A DNA stretch of 64,000 nt from Sabellastarte sp. h YS-2021. Taxonomy: Eukaryota > Annelida > Polychaeta > Sabellida > Sabellidae. A program made the position numbers and the translations under genes. How positions within the stretch are numbered: position 1 is the stretch's first letter; the number at the start of each line of letters is the position of its first letter. The notes beneath the pieces were generated by a model that saw only the letters and a list, made by a program, of their open reading frames with translations, did no database searches and had not been told where the DNA came from. Location: NCBI GenBank assembly GCA_964017235.1, contig OZ024931.1:126057530-126121529 (forward strand). The letters are read 5' to 3'. Below, piece after piece: positions 11,101-26,100 of this stretch.

Positions 11101-14100
11101 GTTCATGGGTGGACATTACACATGATAATGTGTGTTCTTCTATGCTATCCTGTTTCTATTCGCATCTACTATCAACAGGGCGGCCGATTTCTAGTTACAA
11201 CTGTAGCTGTATCATATTGCAATAGCTGGGTTACTGCTCAGTGAATCTACTAATAAAATTGAAAAAAAAATGACATCTAAATCATGCTTGGTTAGCTGGA
11301 ACAGCTGTGTTAATATGACAGAAGGTATGTAAAATTATTAAAATGAACTTGAAAGATAACAGCCTGACTTTAGAACATCCTATTGTCTTAAACTGAATTG
11401 TTGAGACTATGAATGGATGATTGTAACATGACACATTGGTATCCACATTTCTGATTGGTTAAGAAGCTGTCTAAAATTCTACAGCTAAAGCTCTTAATCT
11501 GTAGTCACTATGCACTCACTTTTTGAACTTTCTACCTTTGTGTAAGAACCATTTCCTTATTAGCTCTTTAGGAATCAACTTAACAATTAAGCTTTTACTT
11601 TGCTTCTGAATAACAATTGCAGCACAGTACTTTGGTGTCCCTTTCTGCTTTCACTTGTACTTTAAATGTTAAACTCTTATACTGGATATATAGTACATGT
11701 ACATTTATACCACATACCTTATACCAAATTGAGAACCAAAAACTGAAACTTTTTGTGTATATTGGGAAAAAACAAATGCTGCGTACATAAATGATGTACC
11801 CTCTTAAGTCATACTTCAAGTGATCAAAAAAATATTTCCACTTTTCCTGGATATCCAAATAACAAGGTAAATTTTATTGGAAAAAGGCCTTTTAAGGCCT
11901 AGGTGTGTACTTTTACTGATAAGGTACTTCCAGTTTTCTGAGATATATGTATAGAGTGTTTACTGTATGGGAACTCTGCAGAAAACCTTGGAGCGTGAGG
12001 TGCGGGGTTGTGATAGCCTGGTGATATGGACTGATGGAGATAGGGAGGGAGAAAACATAGGCTACGAGATCATAGACGTGTGCAAAGCAGGTGGGTTCAA
12101 TACATCTGCACTGTGTGGATATCAGACTCTATTTGGTTACTAGATCCACAGAAAGGTCTCCCAAGTATTGTGTTTTGGCTCAAGTTAAAATTCTGTTTAA
12201 GATAAAATATATAGTGGATGATCGTAAAGTCGATCACTTATAAAGAGTGATTGTTCTCACTCAATAAAATTAAAATCAACCTCAAAATATAAAGGTACAT
12301 TGAAAAATACGACTTCATAAAGCAAATAAACTGACAAACTGCTGCAATACTTCCAAGATTTTTTTTCAACAGAAAGTTCAAACTTAGGGTTCAAAATGCA
12401 GAAAAGAGACTATCATTTCTAAGATTGATCATTAAGTAGATCACCTAGTACCACCACTTTCATTGGCGTCAAAAAGATGAAAGATTTGTTGCAAGATGAT
12501 CAATTATATTAATCTATCGAACAAAAATTTGTGCAGATATTTTATATTAGTTGTATTATAATAAACTTTATGGTTTATTTCTGTTTTGAGGTAATATTTT
12601 AGTGTTTATTTCAGAAAATATAAAAATATGTCTGCCTGGAACACATTGCATGAGTATTTTTGTAAAATATATTCAAGAAAAGGGTGCTTGTTTATTTGCA
12701 AATTCAACTGAAGTTAGCTATGTGCAGTAAAGCTCTCAATGCTGACTGATCGACTTAATAAGCATATCGACGTTACAATCATCTACTATACTTAGAGCTA
12801 GTTTTTATGTCAGCTGACTTGTCAGTCAGCTGACATTATGTCGTCACTCTGCGGCGTGGGCGTACGCATCCGCGTCCGCGTGAACAACTTCTCCTCCAAA
12901 ACTACAAGGCCTAGAGACGTGCTGTTTGTTTTAAAAGATACCTTATCTATCGAGGATGAAAAATTGTTCAAGGCATGCAAATCTGTCTGTTCGTCTGTTT
13001 GCTAGAGACATTACAAGGGGGGTACCCCCACCAAAAGTGTGAAAATTTCAACACTTATTCACAATTTTCTCAGTGACTATTGCAGGGATTTCTCTCATAT
13101 CTTGCATATATGTACTAGGCCACAGGTAGATTCTCTTGTGTGAGTATGAGACCTGGATCTGTCTTACTTTTTTTTTAATAAATTTTTTTAATAAGTTTTA
13201 ATGCATTAAAATTCATGAAATCATGCACAAAATCATTTATAACTTGAAAAGTGTTGCATTTAGAGCATTTTGTTAAAATATGTTATTCAGCTACTTTTTT
13301 CATAGCTACAATATGGTGAGTAAGTTGGGTGCCTGTCTCAATAGCTAAGTGAGTAATAGCTACTTTTGGGCTTTTCAGTAACTTCCATCATGAGTAAAAT
13401 CACTTGTAACTTAAAAACTATTGCATTTAGAGAATTTCGTATAAATATGTTATTCAGCTACTTTTGGGTCAGCTATAACATAGTAAAATTGCAGACCTGT
13501 AGCTCATGTCATAGCTGAGTAATAGCTACTTTTAGGTTATCACTGTTGAGTAAATCGCTTATAACTTCAAAACTATTGCATTTAGAGAATTTCGTATAAA
13601 TATGTTATTCAGCTACTTTTGGGTCAGCTATAACATAGTAAAATTTTAGACCTGTAGCTCATGTCATAGCTGAGTAATAGCTACTTTTAGGTTATCACTG
13701 TTGAGTAAATCGCTTATAACTTCAAAACTATTGCATTTAGAGAATTTCGTATAAATATGTTATTCAGCTACTTTTGGGTCAGCTATAACATAGTAAAATT
13801 TCAGACCTGTAGCTCATGGCATAGCTGAGTAATAGCTACTTTTAGGTTATCACTGTTGAGTAAATCGCTTATAACTTGGAAACTATTGCATTTACAGTAT
13901 TTTGTTTCAATATGTTATTCACCTATTTTGGGATCAGCTATAACATAGTGAAGTTTCAGATCTGTGGCTCATTGCATAGCTGAGTAATAGCTACTTTGAA
14001 GTTCTCACTATTGAGTAAATCACTTGTAACTTAAAACCTATTGCATTTAGAGAATTTCGTATAAATATGTTATTCAGCTACTTTTGGGCCAGCTATAACA

Positions 14101-17100
14101 TAGTGAAATTTCAGATCTGTAGGTCATGGCATAGCTGAGTAATAGCTACTTTAAAGTTCTCACTATTGAGTAAATCAGTTGTAATTGGAAAACTATTGCA
14201 TTTAGAGTATTTCGTATAAATATGTTATTCAGCTACTTTTGGGTCAGCTATAACATAGTAAAATTTCAGACCTGTAGCTCATGGCATAGCTGAGTAATAG
14301 CTATTTTTAGGTCATCACTATTGAGTAAATCAATTGTAACTTGAAAACTATTGCATTTACAGTATTTTGCTTAAATATGTTGTTCACCTACTTTTGGGTC
14401 AGCTATAACATAGTAAAATTTCAGACCTGTAGCTCATTGCATAGCTGAGTAATAACTACTTTGAGGTTCTCACTATTGAGTAAATCAGTTGTAATTGCAA
14501 AACTATTGCATTTAGAGAATTTCGTATAAATATGTTATTCAGCTACTTTTGGGCCAGCTATAACATAGTGAAATTTCAGATCTGTAGGTCATGGCACAGC
14601 TGAGTAATAGCTACTTTGAAGTTCTCACTATTGAGTAAATCAGTTATAATTGGAAAACTATTGCATTTACAGAATTTCGTATAAATATGTTATTCAACTA
14701 CTTTTGGGTCAGCTATAACATAGTAAAATTTCAGACCTGTAGCTCATGGCATAGCTGAGTAATAGCTACTTTTAGGTCATCACTATTGAGTAAATCAGTT
14801 GTAACTTCAAAACTATTGCATTTACAGTATTTTGCTTAAATATGTTGTTCACCTACTTTTGGGTCAGCTATAACATAGTAAAATTTCAGACCTGTAGCTC
14901 ATTTGCATAGCTGAGTAATAACTACTTTGAGGTTCTCACTATTGAGTAAATCAGTTGTAATTGCAAAACTATTGCATTTAGAGAATTTAGTATAAATATG
15001 TTATTCAGCTACTTTTGGGTCAGCTATAACATAGTAAAATTTCAGACCTGTAACTAATGGCATAGCTGAGTAATAGCTACTTTTAGGTCATCACTATTGA
15101 GTAAATCAGTTGTAACTTGAAAACTATTGCATGTACAGTATTTTGCTTAAATATGTTGTTCACCTACTTTTGGGTCAGCTATAACATAGTAAAATTTCAG
15201 ACCTGTAGCTCATGGCATAGCTGAGTAATAGCTACTTTGAGGTTATCACTGTTGAGTAAATCGCTTATAACTTGGAAATTATTGCATTTAGAGTATTTTG
15301 TTTCAATATGTTATTCACCTATTTTGGGGTCAGCTATAACATAGTGAAGTTCCAGACCTGTGACTCGTTGCATAGCTGAGTAATAGCTACTTTGAAGTTC
15401 TCAATGTTGAGCAAATCACTTATAATTTGAAAACTATTGCATTTAGAGAATTTAGTATAAATATGTTATTCAGCTACTTTTGGGTCAGCTATAACATAGT
15501 AAAATTTCAGACCTGTAGCTCATGGCATAGCTGAGTAATAGCTACTTTTAGGTTATCACTGTTGAGTAAATCACTTATAACTTGGAAACTATTGCATTTA
15601 GAGTATTTTGTTGCAATATGTTATTCACCTATTTTGGGGTCAGCTATAACATAGTGAAGTTCCAGACCTGTGGCTCATTGCATAGCTGAGTAATAGCTAC
15701 TTTGAAGTTCTCACTTTTGAGTAAATCAGTTGTAATTGGAAAACTATTGCCTTTACAGAAATTTGTGCAAATATGTTATTCAGCTACTTTTGGGTCAGCT
15801 ATAACATAGTGAAATTACAGACCTGTAGCTCATGGCACAACTGAGCAATAGCTATTCTCAGGCACTGACTGTTGAGTAAATCGGCTATAACTTGAAAAAT
15901 ATTGCATTTGGAGTATTTTGTTAAAATATATTGTTCACCTACTTTTGGGTTAGCTATAACATAGTGAAATTACAGACCTATAGCTCATGGCATAGCGGAG
16001 CAATAGCTATTTTCAGGTTCTCACTATTGAGTAAATCAGTTGTAACTTGAAAACTATTGCATTTACAGTATTTTGCTTAAATATGTTGTTCACCTACTTT
16101 TAGGTCAGCTATAACAGAGCAAAAATTCAGACATGTAGCTCATTGCATAGCTGAGTAATAGTTACTTTGAGGTTCTCACTCTTGAGTAAATCAGTAGTAA
16201 CTTGAAAACTATTACATTTAGAGTATTTTGTTAAATATGTTTTTCACAGACGTTTTGGTCAGCTATAACATAGTGAAATTGCAGACCTCTATGTCATGGC
16301 ATAGCTGAGCAATAGCTTCTTTCAGGTTCTCACTGTTGAGTAAATCATTGTATCCAACCTGTAGGAAATCATGGGCTGGGAATCTGTTAATATGGTCCGA
16401 TTTGACCTTGGAACCCTCCTTCAAGGTCAAATGAGGATAGCCAAACATAAAAGTGCTTATAACTCGCTTATTATTGGTCCTAGAGGTTTGGAATGAAAAC
16501 CAACCTATAGAAAATCATGAGCTGGGAATTTTTTGGTGTGGTCGGATTTCACCTTGGACCCCTCCTTCAAGGTCAAATGAGGATAGCCAAACTTAAAAGT
16601 GCTTATAACTCGCTTATTATTGGTCCTAGAGGTTTGGAATGGAAAACCAACCTATAGAAAATCATGGGCTGGGAATCTTTTGGTGTGGTCAGATTTCACC
16701 TTAGACCCCTCCTTCCAGGTCAAACGAAGATAGCCAAACTTAAAGTGCTTATAACTCGCGTATTATTGGTCTTGGAGGTTTGGGATGGTAAACCAACATA
16801 TAGGAAATCATGGGCTGGGATTCTTTTGGTGTGGTCAGATTTGACCTGGGACCCCTCCTTCAAGGTCAATTGAGGATAGCCAAACTTACAATTGCTTAGA
16901 ACTCGCTTATTATTGGTCCTACAGGTTTGGGATGGTAAACAAGCTACAGGAAATCATGGGCTGGGAATTTTTTTGTGTGGTCGGATTTGACCTTGGACCC
17001 CTCCGTCAAGGTCAAACAAGGATAGCCAAACTTAAAAAGTGCCTATGACTCACTTATTATTGGTCCGAGAGGTTTGGGATGGTAAACCATCCTAAATTCT

Positions 17101-20100
17101 TTGGCTGGGAATCTTTTGGTATGGTCAGATTTGACCTTTGGACCCCTTCTTCATGGTCGAACGAGGATATTGCATTTATAGTATTTCTTTAAATATTTTT
17201 AACCTACTTTTTACACTTAAACAATTACCTTGTTACTTTATTTCATAATACCATTTGCAGGGCACAACTTTTTTGTCCTTTTTTTCTGTCAGCTTCGGAA
17301 TATCTTTCGAACATGCTGTTCAGTTACCATTTACTGTATTTCTGTACAGCCCTTTCCCTGATAATTATGCTTTCCTCTCATTATCACCATCACAAATCAA
17401 AAACATTCAGTCAGCTGACACAGTGCCCGTTCACGGGCACTCTCCTCTTGTTATGTACTGCTAGTAATTAAGCGTCCCGCAAGGGACGCTTGTTTGTGTA
17501 TGGGAGAGCTTCTGGCTCCGCCGGCTCCGCCGGCTCCGGCGGCTCCGCCGGCTCCGCATTTTGTTTTCCTTATAACTCTGTAACCGTTAGGCGGATTCTT
17601 TTCAAATTTGGCAGGTTTAGGCAGTAGCCTTGGGGAATTTTTTTGAATATGCTGCAGTGACATTTCAACCAATCAGAGAGGTCACATGACCAAAAATGTC
17701 TTTTTTCGATGGGGAAGCTTGTCCGGATGATAACTTGAAAGGAATTTTATCAATTCACCTGAAACTTGGCAAATACATTCATTCTATTAAAATCTGGAAA
17801 TCATTAGATTTTGGCATTGATTGGTCAAGAAATGGCCGAGTAATTAATGATTAATTAATCATTACGAATTTTCCAAATAAGGAAAGCACAAAAATGCTTA
17901 TATCTCGAAAACCGTGCTAGATAGAGCGATTTCGACGAAATTTTTGACCCGCAGGGTATCTCTGCGGAGTAGTTTTCCCAATTTTCAAAAAATTTTTGTC
18001 TCGCCCAAAATGGCGGCCATTTTGAATTTTCGAAATTTTCGCAAAAATTGCAAAACACAAAAATGCTTATATCTCAAAAACCGTGCTAGATAGAGCAATT
18101 TCGACAAAATTTTTGAACCGCAGGATATCTCTGCAGAGTACTTTTACCAATTTTCAAAAAATTTTTGTCTCGCCCAAAATGGCGGCCATTTTGAATTTTC
18201 GAAATTTTCGCAAAAATTGCAAAACACAAAAATGCTTATATCTCAAAAACCGTGCTAGATAGAGCAATTTCGACAAAATTTTTGACCCGCAGGATATCTC
18301 TGCAGAGTACTTTTCCCAATTTTCAAAAAATTTTTGTCTCGCCAAAAATGGCGGCCATTTTGAATTTTCGAAATTTTCGCAAAAATTGCAAAACATAAAA
18401 ATGCTTATATCTCGAAAACCCTGCTAGATAGAGCGATTTCGACGAAATTTTTGACCCACAGGGTATCTCTGCAGAGTAGCCATGCCAATTTTCAAAAAAA
18501 TTTTGTCTCGCCAAAAATGGTGGCCATTTTGAATTTTCGAATTTTTCGCAAAAATTGCAAAACATAAAAATGCTTATATCTCAAAAACCCTGCTAGATAG
18601 AGCGATTTCGAGGAAATTTTTGACCCGTAGGGTATCTCTGCAGAGTAGCCATGCCAATTTTCAAACAAAAAATTTCTCGCAAAAAATGGCGGCCATTTTG
18701 AATTTTCGAATTTTTCGCAAAATTGCAAAACACAAAAATGCTTATATCTCGAAAACCGTGCTAGATAGAGCGATTTCGACGAAATTTTTGACCCACTGGG
18801 TATCTCTGCAGAGTAGCCATGCCAATTTTCAAAAAAAATTTGTCTTGCCAAAAATGGCGGCCGTTTTGAATTTTCGAATTTTTGCGCAAAAATTGCAAAA
18901 CACAAAAATGCTAATATTTCGAAAACCGTGCTACATAGAGCGATTTCGACGAAATTTTTGATCTTCAGGGTATCTCTGCAGAGCAGCTATCCCAAAGAGC
19001 TTTCACTTGGTGAAGTTTCAGACCCATAGCTAATTGCTCACCTACTCAAAAAGAGTAAATGCGAATTACCTCTAAAAGTATTGCAGATGGCCAATTTTTC
19101 TCAAATAACTCATTCACCTACTTTTGGAAGAGCTTTCACATGGTGAAGTTTCAGATCCATAGCCAATTACTCACCTACTCAAAATGAGTAAATGCGAATT
19201 ATCTCTAAAAGTATTGCAGATAGCCAATTTTTCTCAAATAACTCATTCACCTACTTTTGGGAGAGCTTTCACATGGTGAAGTTTCAGACCCATAGCTAAT
19301 TATTTACCTACTCAAAATGAGTAAATGCTAATTATCTGTAAAAGTATTGCGGATACCCAATTTTTATCAAATAACTCATTCATCTACTTATGGGAGAGCT
19401 TTCACATGGTGAAGTTTCAGACCCATAGCTAATTACTCACCTACTCAAAATGAGTAAATGCGAATTATCTCTAAAAGTATTGCAGATAGCCAATTTTTCT
19501 CAAATAACTCATTCACCTACTTTTGGGAGAGCTTTCACTTGGTGAAGTTTCAGACCCATAGCTAATTACTCACCTACTCAAAATGAGTAAATGCGAATTA
19601 TCTCTAAAAGTATTGCAGATAGCCAATTTTTCTCAAATAACTCATTCACCTACTTTTGGGAGAGCTTTCACTTGGTGAAGTTTCAGACCCATAGCTAATT
19701 ACTCACCTACTCAAAATGAGTAAATGCGAATTATCTCTAAAAGTATTGCAGATAGCCAATTTTTGTCAAATTAATCATTCACCTACTTTTGGGAGAGCTT
19801 TCACTTGGTGAAGTTTCAGACCCATAGCTAATTACTCACCTACTCAAAATGAGTAAATGCGAATTATCTCTAAAAGTATTGCAGATAGCCAATTTTTCTC
19901 AAATAACTCATTCACCTACTTTTGGGAGAGCTTTCACTTGGTGAAGTTTCAGACCCATAGCTAATTGCTCACCTACTCAAAATGAGTAAATGCGAATTAT
20001 CTCTAAAAGTATTGCAGATAGCCAATTTTTCTCAAATAACTCATTCACCTACTTTTGGGAGAGCTTTCACTCTGTGAAGTTTCAGACCCATAGCTAATTA

Positions 20101-23100
20101 CTCACCTACTCAAAATGAGTAAATGCGAATTATCTCTAAAAGTATTGCAGATAGCCAATTTTTCTCAAATAACTCATTCACCTACTTTTGGGAGAGCTTT
20201 CACTCTGTGAAGTTTCAGACCCATAGCTAATTACTCACCTACTCAAAATGAGTAAATGCGAATTATCTCTAAAAGTATTGCAGATAGCCAATTTTTCTCA
20301 AATAACTCATTCACCTACTTTTGGGAGAGCTTTCACTCTGTGAAGTTTCAGACCCATAGCTAATTACTCACCTACTCAAAATGAGTAAATGCGATTCATC
20401 TCTAAAAGTATTGCAGATAGCCAATTTTTCTCAAATAACTCATTCACCTACTTTTGGGAGAGCTTTCACTTGGTGAAGTTTCAGACCCATAGCTAATTAC
20501 TCACCTACTGAAAATGAGTAAATGTGAATTATCTCTAAAAGTATTGCAGATAGCCAATTTTTCTCAAATAACTCATTCACCTACTTTTGGGAGAGCTTTC
20601 ACTCTGTGAAGTTTCAGACCCATAGCTAATTACTCACCTACTCAAAATGAGTAAATGCGAATTATCTCTAAAAGTATTGCAGATAGCCAATTTTTCTCAA
20701 ATAACTCATTCACCTACTTTTGGCAGAGCTTTCACTTGGTGAAGTTTCAGACCCATAGCTAATTACTCACCTACTGAAAATGAGTAAATGTGAATTATCT
20801 CTAAAAGTATTGCAGATAGCCAATTTTTCTCAAATAACTCATTCACCTACTTTTGGGAGAGCTTTCACTTGGTGAAGTTTCAGGCCCATAGCTAATTACT
20901 CACCTACTCAAAATGAGTAAATGCGAATTATCTCTAAAAGTATTGCAGATAGCCAATTTTTCTCAAATAACTCATTCACCTACTTTTGGGAGAGCTTTCA
21001 CTTGGTGAAGTTTCAGACCCATAGCTAATTTACTCACCTACTCAAAATGAGTAAATGCGAATTATCTCTAAAAGTATTGCAGATAGCCAGTTTTTCTCAA
21101 ATTAATCATTCACCTACTTTTGGGAGAGCTTTCACTTGGTGAAGTTTCAGACCCATAGCTAATTACTCACCTACTCAAAATGAGTAAATGCGAATTATCT
21201 GTAAAGTATTGCAGATAGCCAATTTTTCTCAAATAACTCATTCACCTACTTTTGGGAGAGCTTTCACTTGGTGAAGTTTCAGACCCATAGCTAATTACTC
21301 ACCTACTCAAAATGAGTGAATGCGAATTATCTCTAAAAGTATTGCAGATAGCCAATTTTTCTCAAATTAATCATTCACCTACTTTTGGGAGAGCTTTCAC
21401 TCTGTGAAGTTTCAGACCCATAGCTAATTACTCACCTACTCAAAATGAGTAAATGCGAATTATCTCTAAAAGTATTGCAGATAGCCAATTTTTCTCAAAT
21501 AACTCATTCACCTACTTTTGGGAGAGCTTTCACTCTGTGAAGTTTCAGACCCATAGCTAATTACTCACCTACTCAAAATGAGTAAATGCGAATTATCTCT
21601 AAAAGTATTGCAGATAGCCAATTTTTCTCAAATAACTCATTCACCTACTTTTGGGAGAGCTTTCACTCTGTGAAGTTTCAGACCCATAGCTAATTACTCA
21701 CCTACTCAAAATGAGTAAATGCGATTCATCTCTAAAAGTATTGCAGATAGCCAATTTTTCTCAAATAACTCATTCACCTACTTTTGGGAGAGCTTTCACT
21801 TGGTGAAGTTTCAGACCCATAGCTAATTACTCACCTACTGAAAATGAGTAAATGTGAATTATCTCTAAAAGTATTGCAGATAGCCAATTTTTCTCAAATA
21901 ACTCATTCACCTACTTTTGGGAGAGCTTTCACTCTGTGAAGTTTCAGACCCATAGCTAATTACTCACCTACTCAAAATGAGTAAATGCGAATTATCTCTA
22001 AAAGTATTGCAGATAGCCAATTTTTCTCAAATAACTCATTCACCTACTTTTGGCAGAGCTTTCACTTGGTGAAGTTTCAGACCCATAGCTAATTACTCAC
22101 CTACTGAAAATGAGTAAATGTGAATTATCTCTAAAAGTATTGCAGATAGCCAATTTTTCTCAAATAACTCATTCACCTACTTTTGGGAGAGCTTTCACTT
22201 GGTGAAGTTTCAGGCCCATAGCTAATTACTCACCTACTCAAAATGAGTAAATGCGAATTATCTCTAAAAGTATTGCAGATAGCCAATTTTTCTCAAATAA
22301 CTCATTCACCTACTTTTGGGAGAGCTTTCACTTGGTGAAGTTTCAGACCCATAGCTAATTTACTCACCTACTCAAAATGAGTAAATGCGAATTATCTCTA
22401 AAAGTATTGCAGATAGCCAGTTTTTCTCAAATTAATCATTCACCTACTTTTGGGAGAGCTTTCACTTGGTGAAGTTTCAGACCCATAGCTAATTACTCAC
22501 CTACTCAAAATGAGTAAATGCGAATTATCTGTAAAGTATTGCAGATAGCCAATTTTTCTCAAATAACTCATTCACCTACTTTTGGGAGAGCTTTCACTTG
22601 GTGAAGTTTCAGACCCATAGCTAATTACTCACCTACTCAAAATGAGTGAATGCGAATTATCTCTAAAAGTATTGCAGATAGCCAATTTTTCTCAAATTAA
22701 TCATTCACCTACTTTTGGGAGAGCTTTCACTTGGTGAAGTTTCAGACCCATAGCTAATTACTCGTCTACTCAAAATGAGTAAATGCGAATTATCTCTAAA
22801 AGTATTGCAGATAGCCAATTTTTCTCAAATAACTCATTCACCTACTTTTAGGAGAGCTTTCACTTGGTGAAGTTTCAGACCCATAGCAAATTACTCACCT
22901 ACTCAAAATGAGTAAATGCGAATTATCTCTAAAAGTATTGCAGATAGCCAATTTTTCTCAAATAACTCATTCACCTACTTTTGGCAGAGCTTTCACTTGG
23001 TGAAGTTTCAGACCCATAGCTAATTATTCACCTACTCAAAATAAGTAAATGTGAATTATCTCTAAAAGTATTGCAGATAGCCAATTTTTCTCAAATAACT

Positions 23101-26100
23101 CATTCACCTACTTTTGGGAGAGCTTTCACTCTGTGAAGTTTCAGACCCATAGCTATTTATTCACCTACTCAAAATGAGTAAATGCTAATTATCTGTAAAA
23201 GTATTGCGGATACCCAATTTTTATCAAATACTCATTCATCTACTTGTGGGAGAGCTTTCACATGGTGAAGTTTCAGACCCATAGCTAATTACTCACCTAC
23301 TCAAAATGAGTAAATGCGAATTATCTCTAAAAGTATTGCAGATAGCCAATTTTTCTCAAATAACTCATTCACCTACTTTTGGGAGAGCTTTCACTTGGTG
23401 AAGTTTCACACCCATAGATAATTATTCACCTACTCAAAATGAGTAAATGTGAATTATCTCTTAATAGTATTGCAGATAGCCAATTTTTCTCAAATAACTC
23501 ATTCACCTACTTTTGGAAGACCTTTCACACACGAAAATGAAAAAATGTGAATATCTCGGAAAAGCTATTTCTTCTGCTTTAATGCTCGGCGGGAGATACA
23601 CACCACGGCAGTGGTCTTGACAAAAATTTTTGTCTCCCCAAAAATGGTGGCCATTTTGAATTTTCAAAGTTTTTGCAAAACACAAAAATGCTTATATCTC
23701 GAAAACCGTGCTATATGGAGTGAACTCAACAAAATTTTGGACCTGCTGGGTATCTCTGCAGAGTAGCCATGCCAATTTTCAAAATATTTTTGTCTCGCCA
23801 AATATAGCGGACATTTTTAATTATGTCCACCCCCCTGGGGGGTGGATATATTATTTTTGCTTTTTTCGCCGTCCGATGTCCGATGTCCGATGTCCGGCGT
23901 CCGGCGTCCGGCGTCCGATGTCCGGCGTCACGCATGGTTTCCGCTCATTTAAAGGAAAAGTATTAGAGCTATTGTCACCAAATTTGGTATGCAGGCTTAT
24001 TGGGTCAGTAGCTTGCTTGGGATTGCTTTTGGCTGTTGTACCTCTTTTGCTTACTGAGTAATACTTAAGTACAGCTATTTTCAGTACCCATTGGTTTCCG
24101 TGCATTTAAGCCAAAATAATTAAAGATATTTTACTACAATTTTGAATACAAGATTGTTATGTCCATAGCTCGCTTGGTATTGCATTTGGGACTGATAGCT
24201 TTGTCAGTACATGAGTAATAGCCATTTAGGTACTTCATTGTGTATTTTCAGTACTACTTTTGAGTAATTTGCTTGTATCTCCTTAACCGTGCAAGATAGA
24301 GCGATTTCGGCAAAATTTTCGACCCGCAGGGTATCTGAGGAGTGTACTCTTTGCAATTTTCAAAAAATTTTCCCCTCCCCAAAAATGGCGGCCATTTTGA
24401 ATTTTCGAATTTTTGCCAAAAATGGCAAAACACTAATTTGCTTCTATCTCCTTAACCGTGCGAGATAGAGCGATTTCGTCAAAATTTTCGACCCACAGGG
24501 TATCTGAGGAGTGTACTCTTTGCAATATTCAAAAAATTTTCCCCTCCCCAAAAATGGCGGCCATTTTGAATTTTCGAATTTTTGCCAAAAATGGCAAAAC
24601 ACAAATTTGCTTCTATCTCCTTAACCGTGCGAGATAGAGCGATTTCGTCAAAATTTTCGACCCACAGGGTATCTGAGGAGTGTACTCTTTGCAATTTTCA
24701 AAAAATTTTCCCCTCCCCAAAAATGGCGGCCATTTTGAATTTTCGAATTTTTGCCAAAAATGGCAAAACACTAATTTGCTTCTATCTCCTTAACCGTGCG
24801 AGATAGAGCGATTTCGGCAAAATTTTCGACCCACAGGGTATCTGAGGAGTGTACTCTTTGCAATTTTCAAAAAATTTTCCCCTCCCCAAAAATGGCGGCC
24901 ATTTTGAATTTTCGAATTTTTGCCAAAAATGGCAAAACACAAATTTCCCTCTATCTCCTTAACCGTGCGAGATAGAGCGATTTCGTCGAAATTTTCGACC
25001 CACAGGGTATCTGAGGAGTGTACTCTTTGCAATTTTCAAAAAATTTTCCCCTCCCCAAAAATGGCGGCCATTTTGAATTTTCGAATTTTTGCCAAAAATG
25101 GCAAAACACAAATTTCCCTCTATCTCCTTAACCGTGCGAGATAGAGCGATTTCGTCGAAATTTTCAACCCACAGGGTATCTAAGGAGTGTACTCTTTGCA
25201 ATTTTCAAAAAATTTTCCCCTCCCTAAAAATGGCGGCCATTTTGAATTTTCGAATTTTTGCCAAAAATGGCAAAACACAAATTTGCTTCTATCTCCTTAA
25301 CCGTGCGAGATAGAGCGATTTCGTCGAAATTTTCGACCCACAGGGTATCTAAGGAATGTAATATTTGCAATTTTCAAAAAATTTTCCCCTCCCTAAAAAT
25401 GGCGGCCATTTTAAATTTTCGAATTTTTGCCAAAAATGGCAAAACACAAATTTGCTTCTATCTCCTTAACCGTGCGAGATAGAGCGATTTCGTCAAAATT
25501 TTCGACCCACAGGGTATCTGAGGAGTGTACTCTTTGCAATTTTAAAAAAATTTTCCCCTCCCCATAAATGGCGGCCATTTTGAATTTTCGAATTTTTGCC
25601 AAAAATGGCAAAACACTAATTTGCTTCTATCTCCTTAACCGTGCGAGATAGAGCGATTTCGGCAAAATTTTCGACCCACAGGGTATCTAAGGAATGTAAT
25701 ATTTGCAATTTTCCAAAAATTTTCCCCTCCCCAAAAATGGCGGCCATTTTGAATTTTCGAATTTTTGCCAAAAATGGCAAAACACAAATTTCCTTCTATC
25801 TCCTTAACCGTGCGAGATAGAGCGATTTCGTCGAAATTTTCAACCCACAGGGTATCTAAGCAATGTAATATTTGCAATCTTCCAAAAATTTTCCCCTCCC
25901 CAAAAATGGCGGCCATTTTGAATTTTCGAATTTTTGCCAAAAATGGCAAAACACAAATTTGCTTCTATCTCCTTAACCGTGCGAGATAGAGTGATATCGT
26001 CGAAATTTTCGACCTACAGGGTATCTAAGGAATGCAATCTTTGCAATCTTCAAAAAATTTTCCCCTCCCCAAAAATGGCGGCCATTTTGAATTTTCGAAT

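Larger units (their letters stand above)
6112..11194 (+). mobile_element. Helentron-like non-autonomous element, copy B (5.08 kb)
   Basis: The element starts ATGTCCACC with a perfect palindrome (arms TCCACCCCCC, 6115-6135). Then come a 7 bp minisatellite (GTCCGAT/GTCCGGC, 6160-6208), a unique leader to about 6540, and an array of about 26 monomers of 169 bp to about 10980. The 3' end has GGTGGACAT (inverse of the 5' terminus), hairpin ACACAT-GATA-ATGTGT (11118-11133) and terminal CTAG (11191-11194) before T. An inverted copy of the 5' end placed inside the 3' end, then hairpin and CTRR, is the asymmetric layout described for Helentron/Helitron2 elements. No Rep/helicase is encoded, so it is non-autonomous. 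It makes up most of intron B-C. Confidence 0.82.
12808..17464 (+). mobile_element. Helentron-like non-autonomous element 1 (4.66 kb)
   Basis: The 5' end is ATGTCAGCTGAC in a palindrome (arms TGTCAGCTGAC, 12809-12836), followed by a GC-rich leader (GCGGCGTGGGCG..CCGCGTCCGCG). The body holds about 20 monomers of 155 bp (about 13200-16345), then about six of 146 bp (16345-17165), then about 235 bp unique. Near the 3' end GTCAGCTGACA (17410-17420) repeats the 5' terminus in inverse, then comes a hairpin AGTGCCCG-TTCA-CGGGCACT (17422-17441) and terminal CTAG (17461-17464) before T. No protein is encoded. It starts 20 bp after a MITE and ends 5 bp before element D. Confidence 0.8.

Noticed and set aside
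18990-23515. CRISPR-like regular array
   Set aside because: Units are 133 bp contiguous monomers without unique spacers, in a eukaryotic intron, and part of a mobile element.
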